Assembly: GCF_902459765.1 (NCBI RefSeq)
Contig: NZ_CABPSP010000002.1
Span: 248,001 to 312,000 of the forward strand
Source: Pandoraea anapnoica
GTDB lineage: Bacteria > Pseudomonadota > Gammaproteobacteria > Burkholderiales > Burkholderiaceae
Direction of reading: 5' to 3'
Length of the DNA stretch: 64,000 nt
Shown: positions 1-9,581 of the stretch, piece by piece
Layout: every line of letters begins with the position of its first letter
Position numbering within the stretch: the first letter of the stretch is position 1
Translations under genes and position numbers: made by a program
Notes under the pieces: model-generated
The model's input: only the letters and a program-made list of their open reading frames with translations
The model's database searches: none
Told to the model about the DNA's origin: nothing

Positions 1-317
1 CGCGCAGGCCGTTGCACCTTGCGCTTGCGGTATCAATCGACTAACCCATAACGCGCTCTGGACGGCCGTCGGCTTTCCATCGCGTGATGGTTTTAGGTTT
101 CGACGCTTTACTCGAATTCCCGGCGCACCATTACATCGCCGAACGATCCAACAACAACGCCGTCACCGAATCCTACTGCGCACAACGCCAGCGAAGATCG
201 ACAGACGGCACGAGGACGACAGCCCCGGCGCTGCGTGCGCCTCTCGGGGCGCACGGCCAGCGCGAAGGCAGGCCATCTGGCGCCGGCCGGGGAGCTGAAC
301 CCGAAGGGAGGAGAAAA
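1..317. other. upstream region of the beta-oxidation operon
   Basis: No gene is supported here. An open frame in phase with the next gene reaches back to position 84, but its translation is low-complexity, Arg- and Ala-rich sequence without family resemblance. A strong ribosome binding site (GGGAGGAG, about 306-313) sits directly before the ATG at 318. I see no convincing promoter or terminator in this stretch. Confidence 0.5.
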
Positions 318-2819
318 ATGATGGTCTTATGGATTCTCGCGTTTGTCGTGGGCGTCACCGCCCTGCTTTTCTATCGTGCGCACGCCTGGCAATGGCTGAT
401 CGCCACCGTCCTGTGGGTGGGCGCAGGCATCTCGCTCGGACTGACGGGAACGGTCGCGACAGCGATTCTCGCCGTCGTACTCATCCTCCCCGCTTTGATT
501 CTCAGCATCGGCCCGCTGCGCCGCGCGTGGGTCACTGCGCCGATGCTCGCCAAGTTCCGGTCGATCATGCCGGAAATGTCGGATACCGAAAAAGATGCCA
601 TTGAAGCCGGTACCGTCTGGTGGGATGCCGACCTGTTCTCCGGCCGCCCCGACTGGGACAAATTCAGCGCCATGCCCGCCCCCGCCCTGTCGGCCGACGA
701 GCAGGCGTTCATGGACAATCAGGTCGAGCATCTTTGCGATCTGTCGAACGACTGGGAAAGCACGCAAGTCTGGCAGGATCTGCCGCCCAAAGCCTGGCAA
801 TACGCAAAGGATGCTGGGTTTCTCGGCATGATCATTCCGAAGCGTTACGGCGGTCTCGAATTCTCGGCCTACGCGCACTCGCAAGTGGTGATGAAGCTGG
901 CGTCCCGCTGTTCCGCTGCGGCTGTTTCGGTGATGGTGCCGAACTCGCTCGGCCCGGCCGAACTGCTGTTGCACTACGGCACCGAGGACCAGAAGAACTA
1001 CTACCTCCCCCGTCTCGCGAAGGGCGAAGAAATCCCCTGCTTCGCGCTGACAAGCCCCTATGCGGGCTCGGACGCCGCCGCCATTCCCGACATCGGCATC
1101 GTCTGCCGCGGCGTGTATGAGGGCCGCGAAACTCTCGGCTTTCGCGTCACCTGGAACAAGCGCTACATCACGCTCGGCCCCATCGCTACGGTGCTCGGCC
1201 TCGCGTTCCGCGCCCTCGACCCCGACCACCTGCTGGGCGACGACGAGGAGCCCGGCATCACCTGCGCACTGATTCCGACGAAGCACCCGGGCGTCGTGAT
1301 CGGTCGTCGTCACTGGCCGCTGAATGCCGTCTTCCAGAACGGCCCGAACTCGGGCAAGGACGTCTTCATCCCGCTCGACTGGGTGATCGGCGGACAGGCA
1401 CAAGTCGGCAAGGGTTGGCGGATGCTGATGGAATGTCTGGCCGCAGGCCGCGCGATTTCGTTGCCGTCGTCGAACGTCGGTTACTCGAAGATCGCCGTGC
1501 GCGCGACCGGCGCGTATGCGTCCGTGCGTCGCCAGTTCCGCACACCGATCGGTAAATTCGAAGGGGTACAGGAAGCGCTCGCGCGCATGGCCGGTAACCT
1601 CTACGCGATGGACGCTGCGCGTCGCATGGCGGCATTGGCCGTCGACCTCGGCGAAAAGCCCTCGGTGATCTCGGCCATCGCGAAGTATCACGTGACCGAG
1701 CGCGCTCGCAAGGTGGTGAACGATGGCATGGACGTCGTCGCTGGCAAGGGCATCTGCATGGGCCCGAACAACTTCCTTGCCCGCGCCTACCAGCAGATTC
1801 CCGTGTCGATCACAGTAGAAGGCGCAAACATCATGACGCGCTGCCTGATGATCTTCGGTCAGGGCGCGATCCGCTGCCATCCGTACGTGCTCAAGGAGCT
1901 GGCCGCCGCGCAGACGTCAGACCATACCGCCGCCCTGCGCGCCTTCGACGACGCCCTATTCGGCCACCTGACGTTCGTCACGAGCAACATCGTGCGCGGC
2001 GCGCTGCAAGGCATCACGCATGCGCGCTTCTCCGCCGTGCCGTCAAAGGCCGCGCCCGAACTGCATGTCTACTACCGCGCCGCGAACCGCATGTCGACGT
2101 TGCTCGCCATCGCGGCCGACATTTCGATGGCGGTGCTCGGTGGCTCGCTCAAGCGTCGCGAGAGCATCACGGGACGCCTCGGCGACATCCTCTCCCAACT
2201 CTTCCTGCTGACAGCAACGCTCAAACGTTTTGAGGACGAAGGCCGTCCCGAAGCCGACCTGCCGCTGGTGCATTGGGCCGCGCAGGATGCCCTCTGGCAG
2301 GCGCGCGAAGCCTTCGAGGGCGTGCTGGCGAACTATCCGTCGCGAGGCGTCGCATGGTGGATGCGCTGGAAGCTGATGCCGCTCGGCCTGCCGTACGCCA
2401 AACCGTCGGATGCGCTGGCCGCACGCGTGGCCGAGGTGATGCAGACACCGGGCGACGCCCGCGAGCGCCTCATCGCTGGCAGTTACTCGCCGAGCCCTGA
2501 CGTAGACGATCTGGCTTACGGCGAAATCGTCTTTCAGCTGACGCCGCAAGTCACCGTGATCGAACAACGTCTGCGCACCGCGATCAAGGAGGGGCGTCTG
2601 GCGGCCATGCCGCAGAGCCTGCCCGAGTTCACTGCCTGGGTGGACCACGCAGCGACGCTGCAACTGGTGAGCGACGACGAGCGCCGCCTGCTGACGCAGT
2701 ACGCTGATTACGCGGCGAAGGCCGTAGCGGTCGACGACTTTCCGGCCGACTTCGGGCGCGCCAGCGACATGCAACACGCCCGGCAGCAGACCTCGGCGGA
2801 CGAAGCACTCACGTCGTGA
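318..2819 (+). CDS. fadE: acyl-CoA dehydrogenase, FadE type
   Basis: Predicted 833-residue FAD-dependent acyl-CoA dehydrogenase, introducing the alpha-beta double bond in the first step of fatty-acid beta-oxidation. The length is close to the roughly 814 residues of E. coli FadE, far longer than ordinary 380-residue acyl-CoA dehydrogenases. The first 70 residues hold two or three hydrophobic segments, so it is probably membrane-attached as in FadE. The acyl-CoA dehydrogenase core follows from about residue 110, with the family-like stretch ALTSPYAGSDA, and then the FadE-specific C-terminal domain. The ATG at 318 is chosen for its GGGAGGAG site; an ATG also follows at 321. Its stop overlaps the next reading frame, starting a compact beta-oxidation operon. 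Confidence 0.93.
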   Translation: MMVLWILAFVVGVTALLFYRAHAWQWLIATVLWVGAGISLGLTGTVATAILAVVLILPALILSIGPLRRAWVTAPMLAKFRSIMPEMSDTEKDAIEAGTVWWDADLFSGRPDWDKFSAMPAPALSADEQAFMDNQVEHLCDLSNDWESTQVWQDLPPKAWQYAKDAGFLGMIIPKRYGGLEFSAYAHSQVVMKLASRCSAAAVSVMVPNSLGPAELLLHYGTEDQKNYYLPRLAKGEEIPCFALTSPYAGSDAAAIPDIGIVCRGVYEGRETLGFRVTWNKRYITLGPIATVLGLAFRALDPDHLLGDDEEPGITCALIPTKHPGVVIGRRHWPLNAVFQNGPNSGKDVFIPLDWVIGGQAQVGKGWRMLMECLAAGRAISLPSSNVGYSKIAVRATGAYASVRRQFRTPIGKFEGVQEALARMAGNLYAMDAARRMAALAVDLGEKPSVISAIAKYHVTERARKVVNDGMDVVAGKGICMGPNNFLARAYQQIPVSITVEGANIMTRCLMIFGQGAIRCHPYVLKELAAAQTSDHTAALRAFDDALFGHLTFVTSNIVRGALQGITHARFSAVPSKAAPELHVYYRAANRMSTLLAIAADISMAVLGGSLKRRESITGRLGDILSQLFLLTATLKRFEDEGRPEADLPLVHWAAQDALWQAREAFEGVLANYPSRGVAWWMRWKLMPLGLPYAKPSDALAARVAEVMQTPGDARERLIAGSYSPSPDVDDLAYGEIVFQLTPQVTVIEQRLRTAIKEGRLAAMPQSLPEFTAWVDHAATLQLVSDDERRLLTQYADYAAKAVAVDDFPADFGRASDMQHARQQTSADEALTS

Positions 2820-2884
2820 GTCCGTCCGCCACCGCTGCCAACCTCTGCCGATTTTTGTCAGCACCCTCTGAGGATTTCCGCGCC

Positions 2885-4318
2885 GTGACGACGTCCGACC
2901 GATACCTTGCCTTTGCCAATTCTGCCCTGGGCAGCCGCCTGGCCAACGCGCTGGGCCTGCCGCGCCCTGTGCCGCTCGAGCGCATGCCGGACGATGGTGA
3001 CGACGTCGCCGAAGCGCGTCTCGTTGCGCCACCGCTGGCTGTCGTCGGCGGCGCAGGCGACGCGCCATTGCTACCCGGTCTCGCTCGCGAACTGCATTGG
3101 CTCGGCATCCCGAGCCTTGCTCACGCGCAGCGGCTCGACTGGATTGCGTACGCCAACAAGGCGGGCACGATGAGCGGACGATTCAACGCGAACGAAGGCG
3201 TGCGTCCTAAAGCGTTGCTGTTCGACGCAAGTGGCATTGCCGACACCGCCGAACTGGAATCGCTTTTCGCGTTCTTCCACGACACGCTGGCAACGCTCGA
3301 TCGATGCGCTCGCGTGCTGGTGCTGGGCCTGCCGCCGTCGATGACCACCACGCCGCAGGCGAGCATCGCGCAGCGCGCGCTGGAGGGCTTCGTGCGCTCG
3401 CTGGCCAAGGAGCTCAAGCGCGGCGCAACGGCGCAATTGCTCTACGTCGACCCCGCTGCCCGCGAGTCGCTGCACTCCACGTTGCGGTTCTTCCTCTCGC
3501 CTCGCGCCGCGTATGTGAGCGGTCAGGCGATCACACTTCAAACCCCTGTCTTCGAAACACCGCCCATGCGCGACACCCGTCCGCTCGCCGGACAGGTCGC
3601 CTTGGTAACAGGTGCTGCGCGCGGCATCGGCGAGTCCATCGCGACCGTTCTGGCACGAGACGGTGCGCATGTCGTGTGCGTCGACATCCCTTCAGCACAA
3701 GACGCGCTGACCACCGTCGCCACGCGCCTCGACGGCAGCGCCCTCACGTGCGATATCGCGTCGCCCGAGGCCGCAGCCACACTGATGGCGCATCTCGCGA
3801 CGCACGCCCCGAACGGTCTGGACATCCTCGTACACAACGCTGGCATCACGCGCGACAAAACGATTGTTCGCATGAGCGATGCGCAGTGGCAAAGCGTGCT
3901 CGACATCAATGTCGGCGCACCGCAGCGCCTCAATGCCGCGTTGCTCGACGCCGGTGTGCTGCGCGCGAACAGCAGGATCGTCGGCGTCGCCTCCATCAGT
4001 GGCATCGCAGGCAATCGCGGGCAGACCAATTACGCCGCATCGAAAGCAGCCGTCATCGGCATGGTCGAAGCATGGTCGCCATTGCTCGCCGGGCGTCATA
4101 TCAGCATCAATGCCGTCGCCCCCGGCTTCATCGAGACGCAGATGACCGCAGCGGTCCCGTTCGCCATTCGCGAAGCCGGACGCCGCATGAACTCCCTCGG
4201 ACAAGGCGGTCAACCTGTCGACGTGGCCGAAGCCATCGCGTGGCTCGCGCACCCCGCCTCGGGCGCGCTGACCGGACAGGTCGTGCGCGTGTGCGGCCAG
4301 AGCCTACTCGGAGCATGA
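2885..4318 (+). CDS. high-molecular-weight 3-oxoacyl-ACP/CoA reductase (FabG4-like SDR)
   Basis: Predicted 477-residue SDR of the long FabG type: an N-terminal non-catalytic Rossmann-like half (to about residue 210) followed by a complete SDR domain. The SDR domain has the cofactor motif TGAARGIG, an NAG motif and the catalytic YAASK (Y-x3-K) preceded by a Ser. It should interconvert 3-hydroxyacyl and 3-oxoacyl thioesters, here serving as the 3-hydroxyacyl-CoA dehydrogenase of the operon. The frame is open from a GTG at 2816 that overlaps the fadE stop. The GTG at 2885 is preferred because a GAGG site precedes it and the protein then begins TTSDRYLAFANSALG, as in long FabG proteins. If 2816 is used the protein has 500 residues. 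Confidence 0.88.
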   Translation: MTTSDRYLAFANSALGSRLANALGLPRPVPLERMPDDGDDVAEARLVAPPLAVVGGAGDAPLLPGLARELHWLGIPSLAHAQRLDWIAYANKAGTMSGRFNANEGVRPKALLFDASGIADTAELESLFAFFHDTLATLDRCARVLVLGLPPSMTTTPQASIAQRALEGFVRSLAKELKRGATAQLLYVDPAARESLHSTLRFFLSPRAAYVSGQAITLQTPVFETPPMRDTRPLAGQVALVTGAARGIGESIATVLARDGAHVVCVDIPSAQDALTTVATRLDGSALTCDIASPEAAATLMAHLATHAPNGLDILVHNAGITRDKTIVRMSDAQWQSVLDINVGAPQRLNAALLDAGVLRANSRIVGVASISGIAGNRGQTNYAASKAAVIGMVEAWSPLLAGRHISINAVAPGFIETQMTAAVPFAIREAGRRMNSLGQGGQPVDVAEAIAWLAHPASGALTGQVVRVCGQSLLGA

Positions 4319-5316
4319 CGATGCCGAACGACCGACCGCGTGATCCATCCGACGGTCCGAACATCGCCGTCGCGACACAGGTGAGGCAAGTCACGTATCT
4401 GCCGTCGCCATTGCATCTGTACTTGCGCGCACTGATGACCTCGCGCAAACCGGCCCGCGCGCAACCGATGCCGCCGCTGGCCTTCGAACGACGCAACGTG
4501 CCTCTCGATGGCGACGACATCGCCCGCTATGCCCGGGTCTGCGGCTTCGCGCAGCCGACGGGCGTGCCGCCCACGTGGCCGCATCTGCTCGCCTTCCCGC
4601 TCCATATGCTGCTGATGACCGACCGCGCGTTCCCGTTCGCCATGCTCGGCATGGTGCATCTGGCGAACAGGATCCGCCAGTTCGCGACGCTGAACGTGGC
4701 CGATCGGCTAACGTTGGATGTGCGGTGTGGTCCGCTGTCCGCCCACGACAAAGGACAGGTGTTCACGGTGGTCACGACGGCGCGTCGCGACGACATCGTT
4801 GTGTGGATCGGCGAGAGTCTGTACCTGCGCACCGGCGTGCGCGACGCACTCGGTACACCCTATCAGGCACAGTTGAGCGCCGATCCGTCACTGACGAAAG
4901 CGGCGACATGGCCAGTCCCGGCAGACCTTGGACGTCAATACGCGCGCATCTCGGGCGACTACAACCCGATCCATCTTTGGCCGCTCACCGCGAAGTTGTT
5001 CGGCTTTGCGCGTCCCATCATTCACGGGATGTGGAGCTTCGCGCGAACGCTCGCGGCCGTGCTGCCAGACGACGTGAGTGCCTCCGGTCCGGCCGATCTG
5101 CTGGTGGAATTCAAGACGCCGGTGCTGCTGCCGGGCGACGTCACCTTCTGGCGCGGAGCGCCCGTACAACCGTCGATGCAGCATTTCGAACTGCGCGACG
5201 CCGCAGGCACCGTCCCGCATCTGCGCGGACGCTGGCAGACCATTGGCGGCGCGTCTTCGGCGCAGCCCTCGTCGTATTCCTCATCCTCACAGACCCACCT
5301 CCCGGACCAGCCATGA
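4315..5316 (+). CDS. MaoC-family (R)-enoyl-CoA hydratase
   Basis: Predicted 333-residue hot-dog-fold hydratase. The C-terminal half carries the hydratase-2 signature SGDYNPIHLWPLTAKLFGF followed by HGM, in which the Asp and His of D-x4-H are catalytic in MaoC and PhaJ proteins. The N-terminal half resembles a second, degenerate hot-dog, as in two-domain MaoC hydratases. It would hydrate trans-2-enoyl-CoA. The start ATG at 4315 overlaps the preceding TGA (ATGA), implying translational coupling; a second ATG lies at 4321. A MaoC hydratase beside a FabG-type reductase suggests an (R)-3-hydroxyacyl branch rather than the FadB-type (S)-branch. Confidence 0.88.
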   Translation: MTMPNDRPRDPSDGPNIAVATQVRQVTYLPSPLHLYLRALMTSRKPARAQPMPPLAFERRNVPLDGDDIARYARVCGFAQPTGVPPTWPHLLAFPLHMLLMTDRAFPFAMLGMVHLANRIRQFATLNVADRLTLDVRCGPLSAHDKGQVFTVVTTARRDDIVVWIGESLYLRTGVRDALGTPYQAQLSADPSLTKAATWPVPADLGRQYARISGDYNPIHLWPLTAKLFGFARPIIHGMWSFARTLAAVLPDDVSASGPADLLVEFKTPVLLPGDVTFWRGAPVQPSMQHFELRDAAGTVPHLRGRWQTIGGASSAQPSSYSSSSQTHLPDQP

Positions 5317-6632
5317 GCGCCCTCAAACCCACTGCGCCTGCCCCAGCCTTGCGCCGCGTCGCGATTCTCGGCGGCAATCGCATTCCCTTCGCGCGCTCGA
5401 ACACCGCGTACGCCACGGCGTCGAATCAGGACATGCTCACGGCCGCATTCCAGGGCCTCATCGACCGCTTCGAGCTGCACGGCCAGACGCTCGGCGAAGT
5501 CGCGGCGGGCGCTGTGCTCAAGCACGCCCGCGACTTCAACCTGACGCGCGAATCGGTGCTGTCGACAACGCTCGCCCCACAAACGCCCGCCTACGACGTC
5601 CAGCAGGCCTGTGGCACGGGTCTCGAGACAGCGATCCTCACCGGCAACAAGATCGCACTCGGTCAAATCGACGTGGCGATTGCCGGTGGCGTCGACACGG
5701 CATCGGACGCGCCAATCGGCGTCAACGAGAAGCTGCGCAAGATCCTTCTCGAGGCGAACCGTCAGCGCAGCACCGGGGGCAAGCTTGGCGCGCTGGCAAA
5801 GGTGCGCCCCGGCATGTTGTTCAACCCGGCGCTGCCCCGCAACGGCGAGCCGCGCACCGGCCTCTCGATGGGCGAACATTGCGAGTTGATGGCAAAGCGC
5901 TGGGAAATCGAGCGCGCCGCGCAGGACACACTCACGCTCGCCAGTCACGAACATCTGGCGCAAGCGTACGAGCGCGGTTTCTTCCTCGATCTGATGACAC
6001 CGTTTCGCGGTCTGCAACGCGATAACAACCTGCGCCCCGAGCTCACGCTGGAGAAGCTCGCCAGCCTCAAGCCGGTGTTCGACCGTAGCGCTACAGGCAC
6101 GCTCACGGCAGGCAACTCCACGCCGTTGACCGACGGTGCGTCGTGCGTGCTGCTCGCGAGCGAAGACTGGGCGAAGGCACACAACCATCCGGTGCTCGCC
6201 TATCTGACGTACTCGCAAACGGCGGCCGTCGACTTCTTCAATCCGGACGAATCGCAGCGGGAGGGCTTGCTGATGGCCCCGGCCTACGCGGTGCCGCGCA
6301 TGCTCGCGCAGGCGGGGCTCACGTTGCAGGACTTCGATTTCTACGAAATTCACGAGGCCTTCGCCGCGCAGGTGCTTTGCACGCTGAAGGCATGGGAAGA
6401 CCCCGCGTACTGCCGCGACAAGCTGGGACTGGCCGCGCCGCTGGGCAGTATCGACCGTCAGCGACTGAACGTGAACGGCAGCTCGCTCGCGTGCGGCCAT
6501 CCGTTCGCCGCCACCGGCGGGCGCATTCTCGCCACCCTCGCCAAGCTGTTGTCCCAGCGCGGCGGCGGCCGGGGCCTCATCTCGATCTGCGCGGCCGGCG
6601 GTCAGGGTGTCGTTGCGATGCTGGAACGATAG
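5313..6632 (+). CDS. acetyl-CoA C-acyltransferase (thiolase, FadI-like)
   Basis: Predicted 439-residue thiolase cleaving 3-oxoacyl-CoA with CoA to release acetyl-CoA, the last beta-oxidation step. The nucleophilic Cys is C100 in QQACGTGLE, the conserved His is H396 in ACGHPFAATGGR, and the second Cys is C426 in ICAAGGQG. Length and the long insertion after residue 145 match the FadI class more than 390-residue PhaA thiolases. The ATG at 5313 overlaps the stop of the MaoC gene by four bases (ATGA), so the two are very likely translationally coupled. Confidence 0.93.
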   Translation: MSALKPTAPAPALRRVAILGGNRIPFARSNTAYATASNQDMLTAAFQGLIDRFELHGQTLGEVAAGAVLKHARDFNLTRESVLSTTLAPQTPAYDVQQACGTGLETAILTGNKIALGQIDVAIAGGVDTASDAPIGVNEKLRKILLEANRQRSTGGKLGALAKVRPGMLFNPALPRNGEPRTGLSMGEHCELMAKRWEIERAAQDTLTLASHEHLAQAYERGFFLDLMTPFRGLQRDNNLRPELTLEKLASLKPVFDRSATGTLTAGNSTPLTDGASCVLLASEDWAKAHNHPVLAYLTYSQTAAVDFFNPDESQREGLLMAPAYAVPRMLAQAGLTLQDFDFYEIHEAFAAQVLCTLKAWEDPAYCRDKLGLAAPLGSIDRQRLNVNGSSLACGHPFAATGGRILATLAKLLSQRGGGRGLISICAAGGQGVVAMLER

Positions 6633-6763
6633 ACACAACAACGAGCAAAGCTACACAGGGGAAGTTGCAAACGCCGCCGGGCGAACGACAGCGAGCCGAC
6701 GACAGATCGGCCGCATCGCATGGCAGCGCATAAAAAATGCAGAAAACTTCAACGGAGACAACG

Positions 6764-8479
6764 ATGGATCAAGCCGTTCAGCAGGAACGCGTGTGGCTCA
6801 GTGCCTACCCTCCCGGGGTACCTGCCGACATCGACGTCAATCGCTATGCATCGCTCGTGCAGGCGTTCGACGAATGGATCGAGAAGTACCGCGACCGCAT
6901 CGCTTTCGTGAGTCTTGGCAGTGAGATCACGTATGCGGAAGTGTCGCGTCAGGCCCATGCCTTCGCCGCGTGGCTACAAGCGCAAGGCGTGAAGAAAGGC
7001 GAGCGCGTCGCGCTCATGATGCCTAACTGCTTTCAGTATCCGATCTGCCTGTTCGGCACCCTCATTGCCGGTGCAGTGGTCGTCAACGTCAACCCGCTGT
7101 ATACCGCACGCGAACTGAACCACCAGTTGCAAGACAGCGGCGCGCAGACCATCGTCGTCTTCGAGAACTTCGCCAAAACGCTGGAGGAAGCGCTACCCGG
7201 CACCGAAGTGCGCAATGTGCTCGTGACGCAGATCGGCGATCTGCTCCAGCCGGGAGCGAACATCAAGGGACATGCTGTCAACTTCCTCATGCGGCACATC
7301 GCCAGGCAAGTGCCGCCGTATCGCTTGGCGCAGGCTGTTGCGCTTCGTCAGGCGCTCGCGAGCGGCGCAAGGCTGAAGGCCACGCCGGTGCCGCTCGTTC
7401 GCGAAGACCTCGCCTTTCTCCAGTACACCGGCGGGACAACCGGTGTCGCCAAGGGCGCCATGCTCTCGCACGGCAACGTGCTGGCCAATCTGCTGCAAAC
7501 GGAGGCGTGGGCAGCCGATCAGCTCGACGGCGACATCGAAGTCAATCTGTCGTTGCTGCCGATGTATCACATTCTCTCGCTGACATTGAACTGTCTGGTG
7601 TTCATGAGTCTGGGCGGACGCAATATTCTGATTGCGAATCCGCGCGATGTGAAAAAGGTCGTCTACATCATTCGCAACGAAACGTTCACGGGGGTGACCG
7701 GCGTCAACACGCTGTTCAACGGTCTGCTCGAGAACGCCGACTTCCGTGCACGCGACTTCTCCAAACTGAAACTGTCGCTCGCTGGCGGCATGGCAACGCA
7801 ACGCGCGATTGCCGAGCGGTGGAAGCAGGTCACGGGCAAGCCGATCATCGAAGGCTACGGTCTCACAGAATGCTCTCCCATCGTCACGATGAACCCCGTG
7901 GACATCGCACACATGGACGCGGTCAATTTCTCCGGCTCCATCGGCCTGCCCGCACCGTCGACCGATGTGCGTTTCAAGCGCGACGACGGCACGTGGGCCC
8001 CCATCGGCGAGCCGGGCGAGTTGTGCGTGCGCGGCCCGCAGGTCATGCGCGGCTACTGGAATCGTCCCGAAGAGACAGCCAAGACGTTCGACGCCGATGG
8101 CTGGCTGATGACCGGCGACATCGGCGTCATGGACGAGCGCGGTTATGTGAGGCTTATCGACCGCAAGAAGGACATGATTCTCGTGTCCGGCTTCAACGTC
8201 TATCCGAACGAGGTCGAGGACGTGGTGATGCTCCACCCCGGCGTGCGCGAAGCGGCAGTCGTCGGCGTGCCCGATCCGGTGGCTGGCGAGCGCGTGAAGC
8301 TCGTGGTCATCGCCAAGGACCCGACGCTCACCATCGAAGCGATGTCCGCGCACTGCCGCAAGCATCTGACCGCGTATAAGGTGCCGCGCATCATCGAATT
8401 CCGTCAGGGTGAACTGCCCAAGTCGACGGTCGGCAAGATCCTGCGGCGCGAGCTGCGCGATCCGGTCTCAGGGAGGTAG
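6764..8479 (+). CDS. fadD: long-chain fatty-acid--CoA ligase (FadD)
   Basis: Predicted 571-residue ANL-superfamily acyl-CoA synthetase that activates fatty acids with ATP and CoA. The AMP-binding motif is YTGGTTGVAKGAM, followed by GYGLTECSP, the TGD motif in GWLMTGDIG and the C-terminal hinge region DRKKDMILVSGFNVYPNEVE. The start at 6764 has GGAGA six bases upstream and gives MDQAVQQERVWL, the usual FadD N-terminus; an in-frame ATG at 6737 lacks a good site. A 131-base spacer separates it from the thiolase gene, so it could have its own promoter, but the order and strand suggest one beta-oxidation unit. Confidence 0.95.
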   Translation: MDQAVQQERVWLSAYPPGVPADIDVNRYASLVQAFDEWIEKYRDRIAFVSLGSEITYAEVSRQAHAFAAWLQAQGVKKGERVALMMPNCFQYPICLFGTLIAGAVVVNVNPLYTARELNHQLQDSGAQTIVVFENFAKTLEEALPGTEVRNVLVTQIGDLLQPGANIKGHAVNFLMRHIARQVPPYRLAQAVALRQALASGARLKATPVPLVREDLAFLQYTGGTTGVAKGAMLSHGNVLANLLQTEAWAADQLDGDIEVNLSLLPMYHILSLTLNCLVFMSLGGRNILIANPRDVKKVVYIIRNETFTGVTGVNTLFNGLLENADFRARDFSKLKLSLAGGMATQRAIAERWKQVTGKPIIEGYGLTECSPIVTMNPVDIAHMDAVNFSGSIGLPAPSTDVRFKRDDGTWAPIGEPGELCVRGPQVMRGYWNRPEETAKTFDADGWLMTGDIGVMDERGYVRLIDRKKDMILVSGFNVYPNEVEDVVMLHPGVREAAVVGVPDPVAGERVKLVVIAKDPTLTIEAMSAHCRKHLTAYKVPRIIEFRQGELPKSTVGKILRRELRDPVSGR

Positions 8480-8523
8480 CGAGAGACTCACAGCACCACA
8501 TGGAGATAAAGGGAGATAACAAT

Positions 8524-9447
8524 ATGAGAATGACATTGACGCTGGCCATACTGCCCGCTGCACTGACTCTCGGTGCGCTCGCGGGCGTGCTGGCCCCTTC
8601 CGGCGCGCTCGCTCAGGCGAGCGCCCCCGCCGCATCCACTGCCACATTCACCACCGCGCCGGACGCCGACACGGCGAAGCTCGCCGCCCTGCCCGTCGCA
8701 GCACAAGCGCAATGGCTCGCGCGCACGATCAAGAGTGGCGAACTTGCGAAGATGCCCGACGAGCAGATCGTCGCCACCATGCAGGCCATCCAGCCGGAAG
8801 CGCTCGTACGTTTTTTGAAGGCCGAGGCTTCGGCATTGCCGGAGTATCAGTACGAGCTCACGCGTCACGAACGCATCAACAATCAGTGGCAGACCACGCC
8901 CGACCGCATGCTCGTGAAGATTCGCGAGAATCCGTTGCAGATCTACGCGAAATGGCAGCCTGACGGCGCGCATGCCGGGCAGGAAATCATCTATGACGAA
9001 ACGAAGCGCCCCAAGGAGATGTACGGACACCTGGGCGGCATTCTCGGCTTCACGTCGATCTGGAGCAGCATCGACGGCTCGCTCGCCCGCTCACAGTCGA
9101 ACCACACGGTGCGCGATCTCGGTTTCGCCTTCATCGCCGATCAGATTGCACACGACGGCAAGAGCTTTCGCGCTGCCGGACTTTCCGAGAAGCCAACAAA
9201 AATATCGGTATCCGAATCGTATGGCGTTCGCGTGCTGGCACTGGAATGGGAGGCCCCGTCCGGGCCGCCACAGCACTACGCCAACAAGTCGCGCGTGTTG
9301 CTCGATCTGAAGACGGGCAGACCGCGAGGTATCGAAGCATGGGACGCCGCCGGGCAGAAGGTCGAGGAAATGCGCTTCGAGAAGGTGCGCAAGGAACAGT
9401 GGACGGACGCCACGTTCGACCCGAAAAACCCCGACTACAAGTTCTGA
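8524..9447 (+). CDS. exported DUF1571-family protein
   Basis: Predicted 307-residue protein with a clear N-terminal signal peptide (a hydrophobic stretch ending near SGALAQA) and a soluble C-terminal domain that I assign to DUF1571. Members are periplasmic or envelope-associated proteins of unknown biochemical role. The start at 8524 is preferred over 8500 because GGGAG lies 8-12 bases upstream and the signal peptide then begins MRMTLTLAIL. It is the last gene of the fad cluster, 44 bases after fadD, and is followed by a strong hairpin. A link to envelope lipid turnover is only a guess from position. Confidence 0.75.
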   Translation: MRMTLTLAILPAALTLGALAGVLAPSGALAQASAPAASTATFTTAPDADTAKLAALPVAAQAQWLARTIKSGELAKMPDEQIVATMQAIQPEALVRFLKAEASALPEYQYELTRHERINNQWQTTPDRMLVKIRENPLQIYAKWQPDGAHAGQEIIYDETKRPKEMYGHLGGILGFTSIWSSIDGSLARSQSNHTVRDLGFAFIADQIAHDGKSFRAAGLSEKPTKISVSESYGVRVLALEWEAPSGPPQHYANKSRVLLDLKTGRPRGIEAWDAAGQKVEEMRFEKVRKEQWTDATFDPKNPDYKF

Positions 9448-9485
9448 CGGAACCCCCGTTAAACAAACGCCGCAATCACGACGAA

Positions 9486-9520
9486 AGCCCGCCACCCTGC
9501 ATCGAGGGTGGCGGGCTTTT
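9486..9520. terminator. rho-independent terminator between DUF1571 gene and minE
   Basis: A perfect 13-bp stem AGCCCGCCACCCT (9486-9498) pairs with 9505-9517 around a 6-base loop and is followed by TTTT on the plus strand. It separates two convergent units; the minus strand also shows a short T run, so it may act on both. Confidence 0.85.
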
Positions 9521-9581
9521 CGCTTATTCGCACGTCAAACACCGGCGTCTTTCACTGAAGCTGCCGGACCACCTCGACCGT

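Noticed and set aside
84-317. 78-codon N-terminal extension of fadE
   Set aside because: Low-complexity translation without family match; a strong ribosome binding site lies directly before 318.
327-1880. 517-codon open frame antisense to fadE
   Set aside because: Arg/His-rich shadow typical of high-GC coding sequence read backwards; no family resemblance or ribosome binding site, and the plus-strand gene is certain.
3304-4314. Long N-terminal extension of the MaoC frame
   Set aside because: Overlaps the FabG coding region fully and reads as Arg-rich shadow; the coupled ATG at 4315 is the natural start.
5022-6641. 539-codon open frame antisense to the thiolase gene
   Set aside because: Shadow of a high-GC gene with no recognisable domains.
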